A DNA stretch of 64,000 bases from positions 1 to 64,000 of the IMG/VR virus record IMGVR_UViG_3300037171_000150; one strand, written 5' to 3'. Source of the DNA: a virus. The notes under the pieces are model-generated. The model searched no databases. It was not told where the DNA came from and saw only the letters and a list, made by a program, of their open reading frames with translations. Of this stretch, positions 41,201 through 48,951 are shown piece by piece (position 1 is the first letter of the stretch; the number at the start of each line of letters is the position of its first letter). A program made the position numbers and the translations under genes.

Positions 41201-42414
41201 ACAACCGCCTGCGTATTGGAGTTGAGGACCGATAGCATCCCGTTTTGTATTGGACCAAACGCCCCCGCGCTACTTACTGTCGCATAGGCATATGTTATAT
41301 ACCCTGCTGCTGTGACCTGACCTGCTCCAACTACATACGAACTATATACCAGTGCGGTATTGTATATTCTAAATTCCAAAAGCGACAAATTTCCTGTTGC
41401 CACACTGAATGACACCGTTGTAGACGGTAAGGTATTGACTCCTGTACTGTTGTTATTAAAACTATAAAAGCTATTCCATGTGACTCCTCCATCTGGGCTA
41501 TATTGATAATTAACTTCCGCATTACCGGAAGTTAGCGCCGACACAGACGTACTAGCTTCTATTGTCACGAATGCAGTTACTGTTTCTCCAGATGCGGGGA
41601 CAATCGAAGCAAACCCACTTATCGACGCGGATGTGTTCGCGCTGGAGCCTATCCCGTTTTGGATAGCGTTGGCAAACGCACTTCCCAGACTACCCGATGT
41701 TGGATACCTGGTTCCTCCACCTCCTAACGGTTGCACCCCTATAAACTGAGTAAAATCAACTATATTATTTCCTGTATTTGCCGTTAGGGTATTGATGTTA
41801 CCCCATCCCCACGGAGAAATTCCTACAATGGTATATGAATTTGTCTGCGCAAAACTATCAATCATAGTGAGCAGCGGGGCGTAAGGATTCACATTCAGGG
41901 TATACGGAGATGGATCAATGCCGGTGAGTTGCGGGGAGCCTGTTCCTTGGTCCTTGATACTGGCGTTCTGGTCGTAGATGAAGAGATAGGCTTGGCTTGT
42001 CTCGAAGCAACTTTGGATGATAGACTCAAATGGCTGGCCGGAGAGAACAATTTGTGTCCCGGTAGCGGTTGTCGGCAGAGTTAGACCCGTGTAAGCACCT
42101 TGCGCGTTGCCAGCGCGCCGCCAGAGAGAACCATCAGAAAGTCCAGCATAACGCCATGCGCTACCAAGAAATGTGAGGCGGCTCAAACTGGTAACTGGCT
42201 CGGTAAAATAATAATTGCTGGTCCCTGTGCCTGCGGGGTCGCGATTGATAATAATTGTCCCGTAACGGCTGGACATCGAATTTTCTGCCCTGGAAAGACA
42301 ATTTAAATCGTTGAGGTAAGTATCTGGCGGGCACTGATCTTCTATATCTCTTGTGATTAAACCTCTGTCGCGATAGATGAATGGAATCGATTTGTATGTT
42401 GTTTCCTCTGCCAT
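38263..42414 (-). CDS. large tail protein, tubular/hub-like beta-rich
   Basis: A 1,383-residue structural protein. The first 150 residues (LNDLNCLSRAENSMSSRYGT) and residues about 900-1200 (VWLAGDVNNPNNLYYSKKGL, DDIINAVINWRGTLIVGTLK, then GSVHGIVARNGWIEVEGAVY) resemble the blades of podovirus tail tubular proteins. Residues about 190-650 are Ser/Thr/Asn-rich, lower in GC and beta-like, and look like an inserted receptor-binding or decoration part. Position after the connector genes fits tail nozzle or tubular B. Confidence 0.7.
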   Translation of the reverse strand: MAEETTYKSIPFIYRDRGLITRDIEDQCPPDTYLNDLNCLSRAENSMSSRYGTIIINRDPAGTGTSNYYFTEPVTSLSRLTFLGSAWRYAGLSDGSLWRRAGNAQGAYTGLTLPTTATGTQIVLSGQPFESIIQSCFETSQAYLFIYDQNASIKDQGTGSPQLTGIDPSPYTLNVNPYAPLLTMIDSFAQTNSYTIVGISPWGWGNINTLTANTGNNIVDFTQFIGVQPLGGGGTRYPTSGSLGSAFANAIQNGIGSSANTSASISGFASIVPASGETVTAFVTIEASTSVSALTSGNAEVNYQYSPDGGVTWNSFYSFNNNSTGVNTLPSTTVSFSVATGNLSLLEFRIYNTALVYSSYVVGAGQVTAAGYITYAYATVSSAGAFGPIQNGMLSVLNSNTQAVVNILSVTSQTVVGGLYTQLLVNTSSAHGLVANNLMAIYASSSDLVDGFYQVISAPTTTSLVVAYQSATQIGATGGYVTYADASGSYAGNPPACVLTNQYTSPYPSQMSAWGFYEWVPPTTANFPIGAWSGTIAAASSTGTVSSATSLDLNQSNQVTDSDLIVLTFLTSDPANIAQVQLQFFVGSGTNNYYTAFISPAYYQQGVDGNQLAYQTTENQILADTLGLISGQTIGTTTAQLQPTSMSTGSDSWKACYIPRGNFLPVGQAGQAGMDWSNVTGWMLTVTTNSNGGASFSCNGLYLQWGYGPSSFSGVGYDYRSTYYNSATGTESSPCPEQMFNADFGYLASTSAPIFLCQAAQVVGQYSPDPQVTHVRQYRRGGTLSSNWVQVGQIPNVTGTGQFVFKDVIADAYIQQAQILVLDNDPPVTRSLVTPIQTTLASSTIVSGLSSIYSTFTPQLVQIVGLYTIVQNQLVIVGNPSNEEVVAVVGGGSTSGGNTTFSAILRLQHNQGEPVSVYAVPRQPCSLCAEAYGQVWLAGDVNNPNNLYYSKKGLPENFGPQNYIPVSTPDDIINAVINWRGTLIVGTLKTWKIIVGGAQPYPQTTGSVHGIVARNGWIEVEGAVYYRAADGWREFTGADGVYKTLPIEWIFRGNPQCIPPQADPTQAGQDVFAYYNNQIFGSYVSLNAGSPRYRMSYDTQYQRFRYDDVAATAMLWERDTNVFLVGKQIGAGKYAVVQDQVGDYDDGGWNTASPPTLIQTPINLIIQSPYRDLGKPHNKKQWNCYEVDVNTQGQVMTSMLLFEDGFISVPLANASTTHRDKVNLFVNNGLGQEAYRASIVHTIPVTVAPILYQEDIYAAELAELTATVDSYWIKFGTDESKFAKQAYFDYSSPAPIAVSLYADNNAIPYFTFTLPAAVTRTVIRQRFGNNNPGTTAFTFRTWRLVALATGAVPPDRFQMWAPIKIEWKPVGAGNNFRPYELQT

Positions 42415-42424
42415 GTTGTTCTCT

Positions 42425-42934
42425 TTACGTCGGCGCCGTGAAGGCAGTTACCAATCCTGCGGTGAAAGTCAAAGATCCATTCATCCCGCCGACTGTTAGT
42501 TTGACCAGTGTCACCGTTCCGCTCACTCCAGTTGCCAAGGTTGCCGTGATCGTTGCAATTTTTGATGCCTGAGAGTTCGAGGTCACCTGCAATCCCGTCA
42601 ATCCCTTTAAGGCATTAGATCCGCCGATGTCGAGTTGCGGCCCGAGAGACGCGGCGCCATACTGAGTGGCCGCATGACCCGCCGAGATTGCGTCTGATGG
42701 GGAAGTGGGCGCGGCCAGGCCTGTGATTGTGCTGCCGGCCACGTCAATACCTGAAGGGAGAACACTCGGGCCGCTCGATCCTTGCAGAGATTGAATCGCT
42801 CCAATGACCTGGTTCAGCGTCACATTGACGCTCCCTGGGTTCTCCGCAAAGTCTTTGGCGGTAAACTGGACACGCTGAATCGGCAGCGGTGTGGCGGCCG
42901 GGGGAGCGGGGCGAGGGGTTGGGTTGGCGCTCAT
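42425..42934 (-). CDS. hypothetical structural protein, 169 aa
   Basis: A 169-residue protein. It is Pro/Ala-rich at the start, then has a NPGSVNVTLNQVIGAIQSL helix region and a Gly/Ser/Thr-rich C-terminal half (ATLATGVSGTVTLVKLTVGG) that looks beta-like. The ATG at 42934 overlaps the upstream stop (ATGA). Probably a minor tail or fibre-related protein. No family recognised. Confidence 0.58.
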   Translation of the reverse strand: MSANPTPRPAPPAATPLPIQRVQFTAKDFAENPGSVNVTLNQVIGAIQSLQGSSGPSVLPSGIDVAGSTITGLAAPTSPSDAISAGHAATQYGAASLGPQLDIGGSNALKGLTGLQVTSNSQASKIATITATLATGVSGTVTLVKLTVGGMNGSLTFTAGLVTAFTAPT

Positions 42935-44031
42935 TGTTTCGTCCCCATCTTCATAGCCTGGATATACCGCCCGGTCGCCATGACCACTTGAGTATACCGC
43001 TTGAGCGCGAACTCGGCCATCTGCGGCTGCTGAGCTACCCCGTCCTTGCCCCAAGCGTAAGAGAGCGCCAAATACTTGACTCCGTGGATCGCCACATCAG
43101 GGACAAGAAATTGATCGAGCATCCCCAGCGTGTCCGTGTCTCGCGCCGCGCAGAGCAACTCGACCGGAAAGTTCGACGATGGCCGCCCGCCGACTCCCCA
43201 GCGGTAGAGCCCGGCCCGGTCCTCAAACCAGCTTTGTAGCGGCCCGACGTAATTGGACTGCCAACTACGATCTTGCTGGACGAGCTCCTCCTGCGTCAAC
43301 TCGTACAGTCTACGCATGGATTGAATTGTACCGCCTGTCGTCGATCCATCGGCGCCGACCTGCCGGTAAGTGATGACGTTGGGTGACGGCGCGCTGACAA
43401 CCGCGAAGACGCCGGCGAAGGATGGATCGGTCGGATTGACCACGGCGAAGGTGTTGTACTGGACCAGGTTTGTCGGCCCGCCCGCGGTAAGCGTCACAAC
43501 TCCGCCGGCGCGCACCATGCTGGTGATGCCGATGTCGAGCGCCGAGGCCGCGATGCGGTCGATCAGGATGGCCGTGGGCGGCGTGTCCTGGTAGATCTGG
43601 CCTATATTCACCGTCTGGAAGAACCGCTGGTAGAAGCACGGCACAGCCATCAGGAACTCATTCTGCGCGCGCGACAGGTACTGCAGCATCTCCGCTTGAG
43701 TGAAGATCGGGTCCGTGGCCTCTTGTGTTGGGAAGGTTGCTCCCCAGACAGGTGCAGCCGCGGCGTGCGCGTTGACGAAGTTGGCGGTGAAAGTGGTGGG
43801 AGAGGGAACCGTCAGGACGGTGACAACCTCCTGGGCGGCGTTGCCCGGCACCTCGACGACGAGTTGCGCGCCGGGGTACATTGCGTAGGTGCTGGCGACA
43901 GTGGCTGTGCGCGCCGCGCCTGCTGTGATGGGGCTGGAGAGGGCGACATAGACGGCGGGTTGGACAAGGTGGGCTGCCACCTCCATCAGAACATCAGCCG
44001 CCGTTCTAAACCCCGTCCCTGGACTTGCCAC
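42931..44031 (-). CDS. putative head-tail connector / structural protein, 366 aa
   Basis: A 366-residue protein. The N-terminal 110 residues contain a beta domain (YPGAQLVVEVPGNAAQEVVT). The central part has TQAEMLQYLSRAQNEFLMAV and YELTQEELVQQDRSWQS helices, similar in layout to the 334- and 229-residue proteins nearby. GTG start with GGGGTGAAG upstream. The three related layouts suggest duplicated adaptor proteins. Inference only. Confidence 0.55.
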   Translation of the reverse strand: MASPGTGFRTAADVLMEVAAHLVQPAVYVALSSPITAGAARTATVASTYAMYPGAQLVVEVPGNAAQEVVTVLTVPSPTTFTANFVNAHAAAAPVWGATFPTQEATDPIFTQAEMLQYLSRAQNEFLMAVPCFYQRFFQTVNIGQIYQDTPPTAILIDRIAASALDIGITSMVRAGGVVTLTAGGPTNLVQYNTFAVVNPTDPSFAGVFAVVSAPSPNVITYRQVGADGSTTGGTIQSMRRLYELTQEELVQQDRSWQSNYVGPLQSWFEDRAGLYRWGVGGRPSSNFPVELLCAARDTDTLGMLDQFLVPDVAIHGVKYLALSYAWGKDGVAQQPQMAEFALKRYTQVVMATGRYIQAMKMGTKQ

Positions 44032-44079
44032 TCTTCACCCCGCAATGCTCCACGTGCCGCCTTTTCCCCGTTTGTTCCC

Positions 44080-44382
44080 TTACGCTACGACGAGCGCCTC
44101 TTCCGGAACAGCAACCGGGTGCGTCTCATCCCAGTCCGCCGGCTTATTGACGCCAAACTTTCCAACTCCACCGCAGCTCGAACACGTCGCCGACATGACG
44201 CCGGGGCCGCCCGCCATCTTCTGCGTGGTCTGGCCGTGGCCGTCACAGCCGAGGCATTCTGCCACGAATGCTCTGCCGAAGCAGATTTTGCAGGCCCGCT
44301 CGCCCGTGCCTTCGGGATGCTTTGCGAGGCCGCACGAGCACTCGCTTACTGCGCCGTGAAATTGCTGGATTCCGTTCGCCAT
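44080..44382 (-). CDS. DnaJ-type zinc-finger protein, 100 aa
   Basis: A 100-residue protein with four CxxC-type pairs: CSCG, CKIC, CLGCDGHG and CSSCGGVG. The last two match the CxxCxGxG repeats of the DnaJ cysteine-rich domain, which binds two zinc ions. There is no J domain. It starts after GGAG and sits among connector genes, so it may assist folding or assembly of virion proteins. Confidence 0.75.
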   Translation of the reverse strand: MANGIQQFHGAVSECSCGLAKHPEGTGERACKICFGRAFVAECLGCDGHGQTTQKMAGGPGVMSATCSSCGGVGKFGVNKPADWDETHPVAVPEEALVVA

Positions 44383-44391
44383 GGAAATCTC

Positions 44392-45081
44392 CTATCTCTT
44401 GGTTGTTGGGTTGATGTTGGATGCCGCGCCGTATCCGCTCGTGAAAAGCAGCGGGTCGCGCAGGTCTTGCACGGCGGACATCCTCTTCGCGCCCTGCAGG
44501 TACTGGTCGAAGAGTTTCATGCCCTCCTGGAACTCTCCTCCGAGTTCCTTGATTCGGCAGTAAAAAGCTGCGTACTCCTCGATCAACTGGAAGAAGTTGT
44601 CCTCGAAGACTACGCTCTCGCTTCCAGTGTACGGCCAAACGTCGGTCGTTGGATACTGAATTGCGGTCACGTTGACGGTTTGTGGCGTGGAGACTGCCGG
44701 GTGGACGACAAAGAGGTTGAACCCGATCGGCGCCCAGCGTACGGCAACATCGTCCACATCCTGGCTCCAATCGCTCTGCCAACTTGTTTGCAGGTAGTCG
44801 AGATCCCACAGGTTCACCTTGTACAGCGGCGAACCCGCGCCCTGAATGTCGGTGATCGCCAGGTAGCCTTTCGGCACGGCCTGCCAAACGGAGTTCGCTG
44901 TCAGCGTGAAGGGAACGTTGACGATTTGCGTAGGCCGGCCGACAAGTAGGAGCAGATCGTTTTGCGCTTCCATCAAAGCGCTGAAGACCTCAAACTGCTG
45001 GCTCCACCACTGCCCAGGCCCGCCTGGATTTTCTTCCAAGCGGGATTGGACGTTCGCGGCGAGCGTGGAGATCGTGGCCAT
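44392..45081 (-). CDS. putative tail adaptor protein, 229 aa
   Basis: A 229-residue protein beginning MATISTLAANVQSRLEENPG with WWSQQFEVFSALMEAQNDLL, then a beta region (VPFTLTANSVWQAVPKGYLA), then helices (FFQLIEEYAAFYCRIKELGG). The helix-beta-helix plan resembles podovirus adaptor (tail tubular A / gp11) proteins. Similar plan to 46573-47577. Name not certain. Confidence 0.6.
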   Translation of the reverse strand: MATISTLAANVQSRLEENPGGPGQWWSQQFEVFSALMEAQNDLLLLVGRPTQIVNVPFTLTANSVWQAVPKGYLAITDIQGAGSPLYKVNLWDLDYLQTSWQSDWSQDVDDVAVRWAPIGFNLFVVHPAVSTPQTVNVTAIQYPTTDVWPYTGSESVVFEDNFFQLIEEYAAFYCRIKELGGEFQEGMKLFDQYLQGAKRMSAVQDLRDPLLFTSGYGAASNINPTTKR

Positions 45082-45084
45082 GGG

Positions 45085-45660
45085 TTATATCTGCGTGAAG
45101 CGCGGAACCAGAGTGCCGGACCCGAGCACCCAGAACTGCGACAACTGCATGGGCTGGCTCTGTCCGATAGACTCGAAATCAAGCGGAGTCGTGGCCCCGG
45201 AAGCGAGGTAGTCCATGACGCTCAGATCGGTAGAGGCCACAGTCGAAGCGTTCCCGATGTAGGTTGCCGCGGAAAGAGAGACTGGCTGGATATGCACGTT
45301 GCCGGCGTCCTCATTGAGCACACACCATTCACCGCTGGCTGCATGGGATTGCTTCAAGCCTTGAACCACCATCACGGTTCCAGATGTAATAGTCTTCACT
45401 GTCCCTTGATCTGGAATGGAGCCGACAGCGACAATGCCTGGCAGGAACGCCGCGGCCAAGCCGACAGCTACGCGATCGCCCGGCAAGAACCCTTTGGTCG
45501 AGGTGACGGTCAAAGAGCACTGCGTCTCGTTTGAGCCCGGCGTGAGGACTCCGCTGAATTGGTCCGGAGGCGGCGTGACAGCGGCGGTGACGGCCGACCC
45601 GAACAGTGGTTGCGCGGCGCCTGAAAGTGTGATGATTCCTGCAAATGGGCGAACGGCCAT
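45085..45660 (-). CDS. beta-rich virion protein, 191 aa
   Basis: A 191-residue protein rich in Ala, Thr, Val and Gly. LTVTSTKGFLPGDRVAVGLA is the signature of a small beta domain that also occurs in related form in the tail proteins of this window. Probably a head-decoration or tail protein. Start at 45660 follows GGAG. Unknown family. Confidence 0.58.
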   Translation of the reverse strand: MAVRPFAGIITLSGAAQPLFGSAVTAAVTPPPDQFSGVLTPGSNETQCSLTVTSTKGFLPGDRVAVGLAAAFLPGIVAVGSIPDQGTVKTITSGTVMVVQGLKQSHAASGEWCVLNEDAGNVHIQPVSLSAATYIGNASTVASTDLSVMDYLASGATTPLDFESIGQSQPMQLSQFWVLGSGTLVPRFTQI

Positions 45661-45663
45661 AGC

Positions 45664-46023
45664 TTAATCTCCCTTCAATCTGGTCAACGGATTCTTGGCG
45701 TCGCGACCATACGGCGACGGGCAGCATCCTGGCCCTTCTGTGCTGGTCACCTCGGCTGGATCATTCGTGTTGCGGTAGCTGGACTTGTAGCCGATGCCGC
45801 CCATGGCGCCACGAACGTTGTCCATGATGCTATTCGGCTTCGGAACGTACTTCCCCATCCCGCCCCAATCGTTCTTCACCTCGGGATCATACTCCTCGTG
45901 CGTCCCCAGGCGCGCGCGATCAATGTGGAAGTTGTCGGTGGCCGGCTTCGAGTTGGCTGGCGCGTCCACCTTGCCGAAACTCTTGCGCCGGAATACGTCG
46001 GTGACTCGTTCCGATGGGTTCAT
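45664..46023 (-). CDS. hypothetical protein, 119 aa
   Basis: A 119-residue protein that is polar and probably disordered, MNPSERVTDVFRRKSFGKVD onward, with a Gly/Asp/Asn-rich middle (WGGMGKYVPKPN) and CCPSPYGRD near the end. Joined to the basic small gene upstream by ATGA. Function unknown; likely virion-associated by position. Confidence 0.55.
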   Translation of the reverse strand: MNPSERVTDVFRRKSFGKVDAPANSKPATDNFHIDRARLGTHEEYDPEVKNDWGGMGKYVPKPNSIMDNVRGAMGGIGYKSSYRNTNDPAEVTSTEGPGCCPSPYGRDAKNPLTRLKGD

Positions 46024-46187
46024 GGTTGCCTGCTTCCCGCCCTGCGCTTTGTGGCGCGGTGCAACTTGCGCTTTTTCGTTTTGCGCTTCACCGTCTTCCG
46101 CTTGGAAGAAAGCCTGGCTGCCTTCTTCAAAAACCTCGACGAGTAGCTACGAGCTTCCATTTCTGGAGTTTCTTTGTCTTCACGCAT
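46020..46187 (-). CDS. very basic small protein, 55 aa
   Basis: A 55-residue protein, MREDKETPEMEARSYSSRFL, followed by a tail dominated by Lys and Arg (SSKRKTVKRKTKKRKLHRA). GAGG precedes the ATG, and the stop overlaps the next ATG. A DNA-neutralising or capsid-internal role is plausible; functional evidence is absent. Confidence 0.6.
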   Translation of the reverse strand: MREDKETPEMEARSYSSRFLKKAARLSSKRKTVKRKTKKRKLHRATKRRAGSRQP

Positions 46188-46542
46188 ATCTCTGCCTCAC
46201 TTGAGAGAATTTTCTTTTAACAAGATCGCTTACCGTTACCTCGCGCTGCTGCGGTGGATCGTCGAAGTTCTGTGCATCTGAGTTCAGGACTACGCTTTGG
46301 AACCCGTAAGTCTTTTCCGCCGCCGACAACTCCCGCAAATTACCAACATGAACCTTTTTTCCAAAGGAGTCATGGACGTGATCCAGTGTGATGTCGAAGC
46401 TGTTAGCTGTCGTATCAGCTAGTTCTCGCGGCCTCTTCATACATCCACAATCCACTCCATGCCATTGCCCCTTATAGGGAGGCTCAAGTCGAAAAATACG
46501 CCGATAAACCACTACGCCGCATCTGTCGCAAGTCTGTGCCAT
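46180..46542 (-). CDS. zinc-ribbon-like protein, 120 aa
   Basis: A 120-residue protein. CDRCGVVVYRR and HGVDCGCMKR (Cys 5, 8, 32, 34) are probably a zinc ribbon. The rest contains SFDITLDHVHDSFGKKVHVG and is not recognised. It overlaps the basic small gene by 8 bases and sits in the late operon. Function unknown. Confidence 0.62.
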   Translation of the reverse strand: MAQTCDRCGVVVYRRIFRLEPPYKGQWHGVDCGCMKRPRELADTTANSFDITLDHVHDSFGKKVHVGNLRELSAAEKTYGFQSVVLNSDAQNFDDPPQQREVTVSDLVKRKFSQVRQRYA

Positions 46543-46572
46543 CTCGTCTCTTACCTCGTCTCCATCTTACCA

Positions 46573-47577
46573 CTACCAATCGTTTATCGCACCACCACTC
46601 ATGACAGCGTGCTGCGCATCCCAGAGCGATCCACCCGGCGTATAGAACGGCAGATCCTCGCCCTGGATCGTCGCGCTCGTCCGGTACAGATTCTCGTCCT
46701 CGTTCATCATCTCGACCAACAGGCCTTCGTACTCTTGGTGGAAGGTGCTCGCCAGCGACAGCGCCGTCTGCGGATCATAGCCGGGGTTATCCTTCGGCTT
46801 GTAGCGCAGCGCCCAGCACATCGCCTCTTTGATCACCACGTCGCAGCGGATGTACGGCGGCAGGGAATCAGTATCGTTTACGAGGTTGGCCGGCTGCGTG
46901 TACGCCATGAAGGGCAGTGCCTGTTGCGTGAAGGGCGCGGGCCAAAGCTCAATCAGATAGTTCCCATTCGGATCCGCCGGCATCGGTGCCAGTCCCCACG
47001 GAAAGTTCACAGTGATGCGCCACGGGTCGCGATTGTCCAAATAATCTTGAGTGAGATTCGTCCACAACTTGAATCCCATCTGCATGTTGACGCACGTCTT
47101 GATGTACTTGATGTTTGGGCCGAAACTGTAATACATCTGCACGATGTAGTAGCCGGTCGTCTGCGTCGTCTGCCCCGGTGGGAACGGGCCGCCCCAGGGA
47201 AGCTCCAGCGTCAGCACCTGCGCAAAGGGATCAACTCCCGTGATCGTGTAGATCGGAGTGTTGAGCCCGGCGCGGAACTGGCGGCCGATGAGCGTCTGGT
47301 CCCATGTTGTATTGTTGCCCTGCACGGTGTTGGAGTTAAAGGTGACCGTGGCCGTTCCGCCGCTGACTGAGGCCGGGCAGATGATCTGGCCTTTTGTGAA
47401 GAGGCCGTACCAAGTCTTGCGCGCGTAGATCTGGCGCACAATTTGATTTATGGCGTTCGGAGCCTGGGCCACAAAGTTCGGATTCCAAGCAGTAACTGCT
47501 CCCTGAATCTGCCCAAAATTATATTGCTGGACAAACGGAAGCACGCCAGCGTTCGGCTGGACCTGCTGGGGGATCAC
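46573..47577 (-). CDS. putative tail adaptor / structural protein, 334 aa
   Basis: A 334-residue protein with an N-terminal helix (PNFVAQAPNAINQIVRQIYA), a beta domain (ATVTFNSNTVQGNNTTWDQT) and C-terminal helices (LSLASTFHQEYEGLLVEMMN). It shares this plan with 44392-45081 and 42931-44031. Fits a head-tail connector. The GTG start lacks a clear SD; a hairpin and GGAGGG lie upstream. Name uncertain. Confidence 0.6.
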   Translation of the reverse strand: MIPQQVQPNAGVLPFVQQYNFGQIQGAVTAWNPNFVAQAPNAINQIVRQIYARKTWYGLFTKGQIICPASVSGGTATVTFNSNTVQGNNTTWDQTLIGRQFRAGLNTPIYTITGVDPFAQVLTLELPWGGPFPPGQTTQTTGYYIVQMYYSFGPNIKYIKTCVNMQMGFKLWTNLTQDYLDNRDPWRITVNFPWGLAPMPADPNGNYLIELWPAPFTQQALPFMAYTQPANLVNDTDSLPPYIRCDVVIKEAMCWALRYKPKDNPGYDPQTALSLASTFHQEYEGLLVEMMNEDENLYRTSATIQGEDLPFYTPGGSLWDAQHAVMSGGAINDW

Positions 47578-47622
47578 GATGGGAGGCGAAATAATTTTGA
47601 TACCCTCCGTTCTTTAGGAGGG

Positions 47623-47657
47623 GAGGGGCGCGGTAACCGTCTGTGACCCCGCCCCTC
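47623..47657 (-). other. GC-rich stem-loop between structural genes
   Basis: GAGGGGCGCGG and CCCCGCCCCTC (plus strand) make an 11-base stem with one mismatch around a 13-base loop, between genes ending at 47671 and starting at 47577. No U-run follows on the minus strand, so it is more likely an RNA processing, stability or attenuation element than a full terminator. Confidence 0.45.
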
Positions 47658-47670
47658 TTTGGTTGATGCC

Positions 47671-48897
47671 TTACATTCCGCCGTTCAGGAAGTCGAGGAA
47701 CCAGTAGCATGAACTCAGATCGGTTCCAGGAGAAACCTGCGGTGTGGTTGTCGGGTTTCCAGTAACAAGCAGGGCAGAGACTCCAGCATCAGCCCCGGTC
47801 GAATAGCCGCCGTTCTGACCGTTCATCTTGAATAACGCGTTGGTTAGGCCGGTTGCGATTACAGCGCTCACGGTGCCGTTTGACTTGGCGCCGTTGGTCA
47901 AACCCTGCGTGACAACAATGTTGCCGGGGACGTAGTTATTAGCCGCGGTGAGGGTGATGACGCCAGCCGTGGCAGCCGAAGACGCCGTTGCGAGAGAGTT
48001 GCTGATGGTTGACCACGCTGCGCTCGTAACCAGCGCATTGCCCGCCGTCACGAGTTGCCAGACGTTGCCGGTATCAGCCGCAGTCGTGAAGGTGTTTCCA
48101 GTTCCATTCCAGTTCGCGGTGAACTGCGTCGAGGAGGAGGATGCAACCTGGGCGATGACTCCGTTCGCCTTCGCGCCGTTGGTCAGGTTGTCAATGTAGA
48201 CGAAACTTCCAACCGGGGGATTGAGGCTGGAAGTCATCGTCAACAAGCCGGCTGTAGCCAGAGAGTTGGTGATGGTCGCCGTCGCACCGAGTTGAAGCAG
48301 GTTCCCCAGTCCAGCTTGGACAACCTGGAAGGTGCCCGTGGTATCCGCGCCTGAAGTCACTGCGGCTGCTGTCCCAAGATTGAACGTGAATGCCGCCGTG
48401 GTCGCCGAAGCAACACGAACGATCGTCCCGTTCAAGGCTCCGAGTTGCGTGAAGGATTGCAGATAGACGAACTGATTCGCCTTCAAGGTATTACCCACAG
48501 TGACCGTGCCAACGTTTGCCACCACCGCACTCAAAGTCGAGGCTGCCGATGCCGTACCGAGGCCGAGCGGCACACCGGCGGGAGCGCCACCGGCCAAGCC
48601 AACGATCATCGTCACGGACTGAGCGGGAGCGGGTGTCGCACCAAACGAACTGGCCGGGAAGATGAACTGTGGCATGAACGCAGATCCGGCGGCATTACTC
48701 CCTTGAGTGTCCACGGCATAGCAAAACTCCGCACCAAAGTTTCCGATGACAGTCGTGCTGGTTGTCAGGGCTCCTGGAATAACGTAGCCTCCAGACGGAT
48801 AATCCGAAGCGGCGGGCTGCGCCTGAAAAACCGTGTTTACCTGAGAAACGCCGACATTCTGCGTGCTGTCAGGAACTTTTGTAATCGTCAAAGCCAT
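47671..48897 (-). CDS. repeat-containing beta-rich virion protein
   Basis: A 408-residue protein rich in Ala, Thr, Gly and Ser. It has about three copies of a 60-residue unit: one around FVYLQSFTQLGALNGTIVRV, one around FVYIDNLTNGAKANGVIAQV and one around IVVTQGLTNGAKSNGTVSAV, each followed by a shorter strand pair. The protein lies between the major capsid gene and the connectors; a decoration or fibre role is likely. AAGGAG precedes the ATG. Confidence 0.7.
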   Translation of the reverse strand: MALTITKVPDSTQNVGVSQVNTVFQAQPAASDYPSGGYVIPGALTTSTTVIGNFGAEFCYAVDTQGSNAAGSAFMPQFIFPASSFGATPAPAQSVTMIVGLAGGAPAGVPLGLGTASAASTLSAVVANVGTVTVGNTLKANQFVYLQSFTQLGALNGTIVRVASATTAAFTFNLGTAAAVTSGADTTGTFQVVQAGLGNLLQLGATATITNSLATAGLLTMTSSLNPPVGSFVYIDNLTNGAKANGVIAQVASSSSTQFTANWNGTGNTFTTAADTGNVWQLVTAGNALVTSAAWSTISNSLATASSAATAGVITLTAANNYVPGNIVVTQGLTNGAKSNGTVSAVIATGLTNALFKMNGQNGGYSTGADAGVSALLVTGNPTTTPQVSPGTDLSSCYWFLDFLNGGM

Positions 48898-48951
48898 GAC
48901 TGTTACTCCTTAGGTTCAACCCGCGCACCACTTCGATGCGCGGGCTTCCAT

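Noticed and set aside
43696-44949. A 417-codon plus-strand ORF across three structural genes.
   Set aside because: Cys/Arg/Val-rich antisense translation crossing several real gene boundaries; no SD and no motif.
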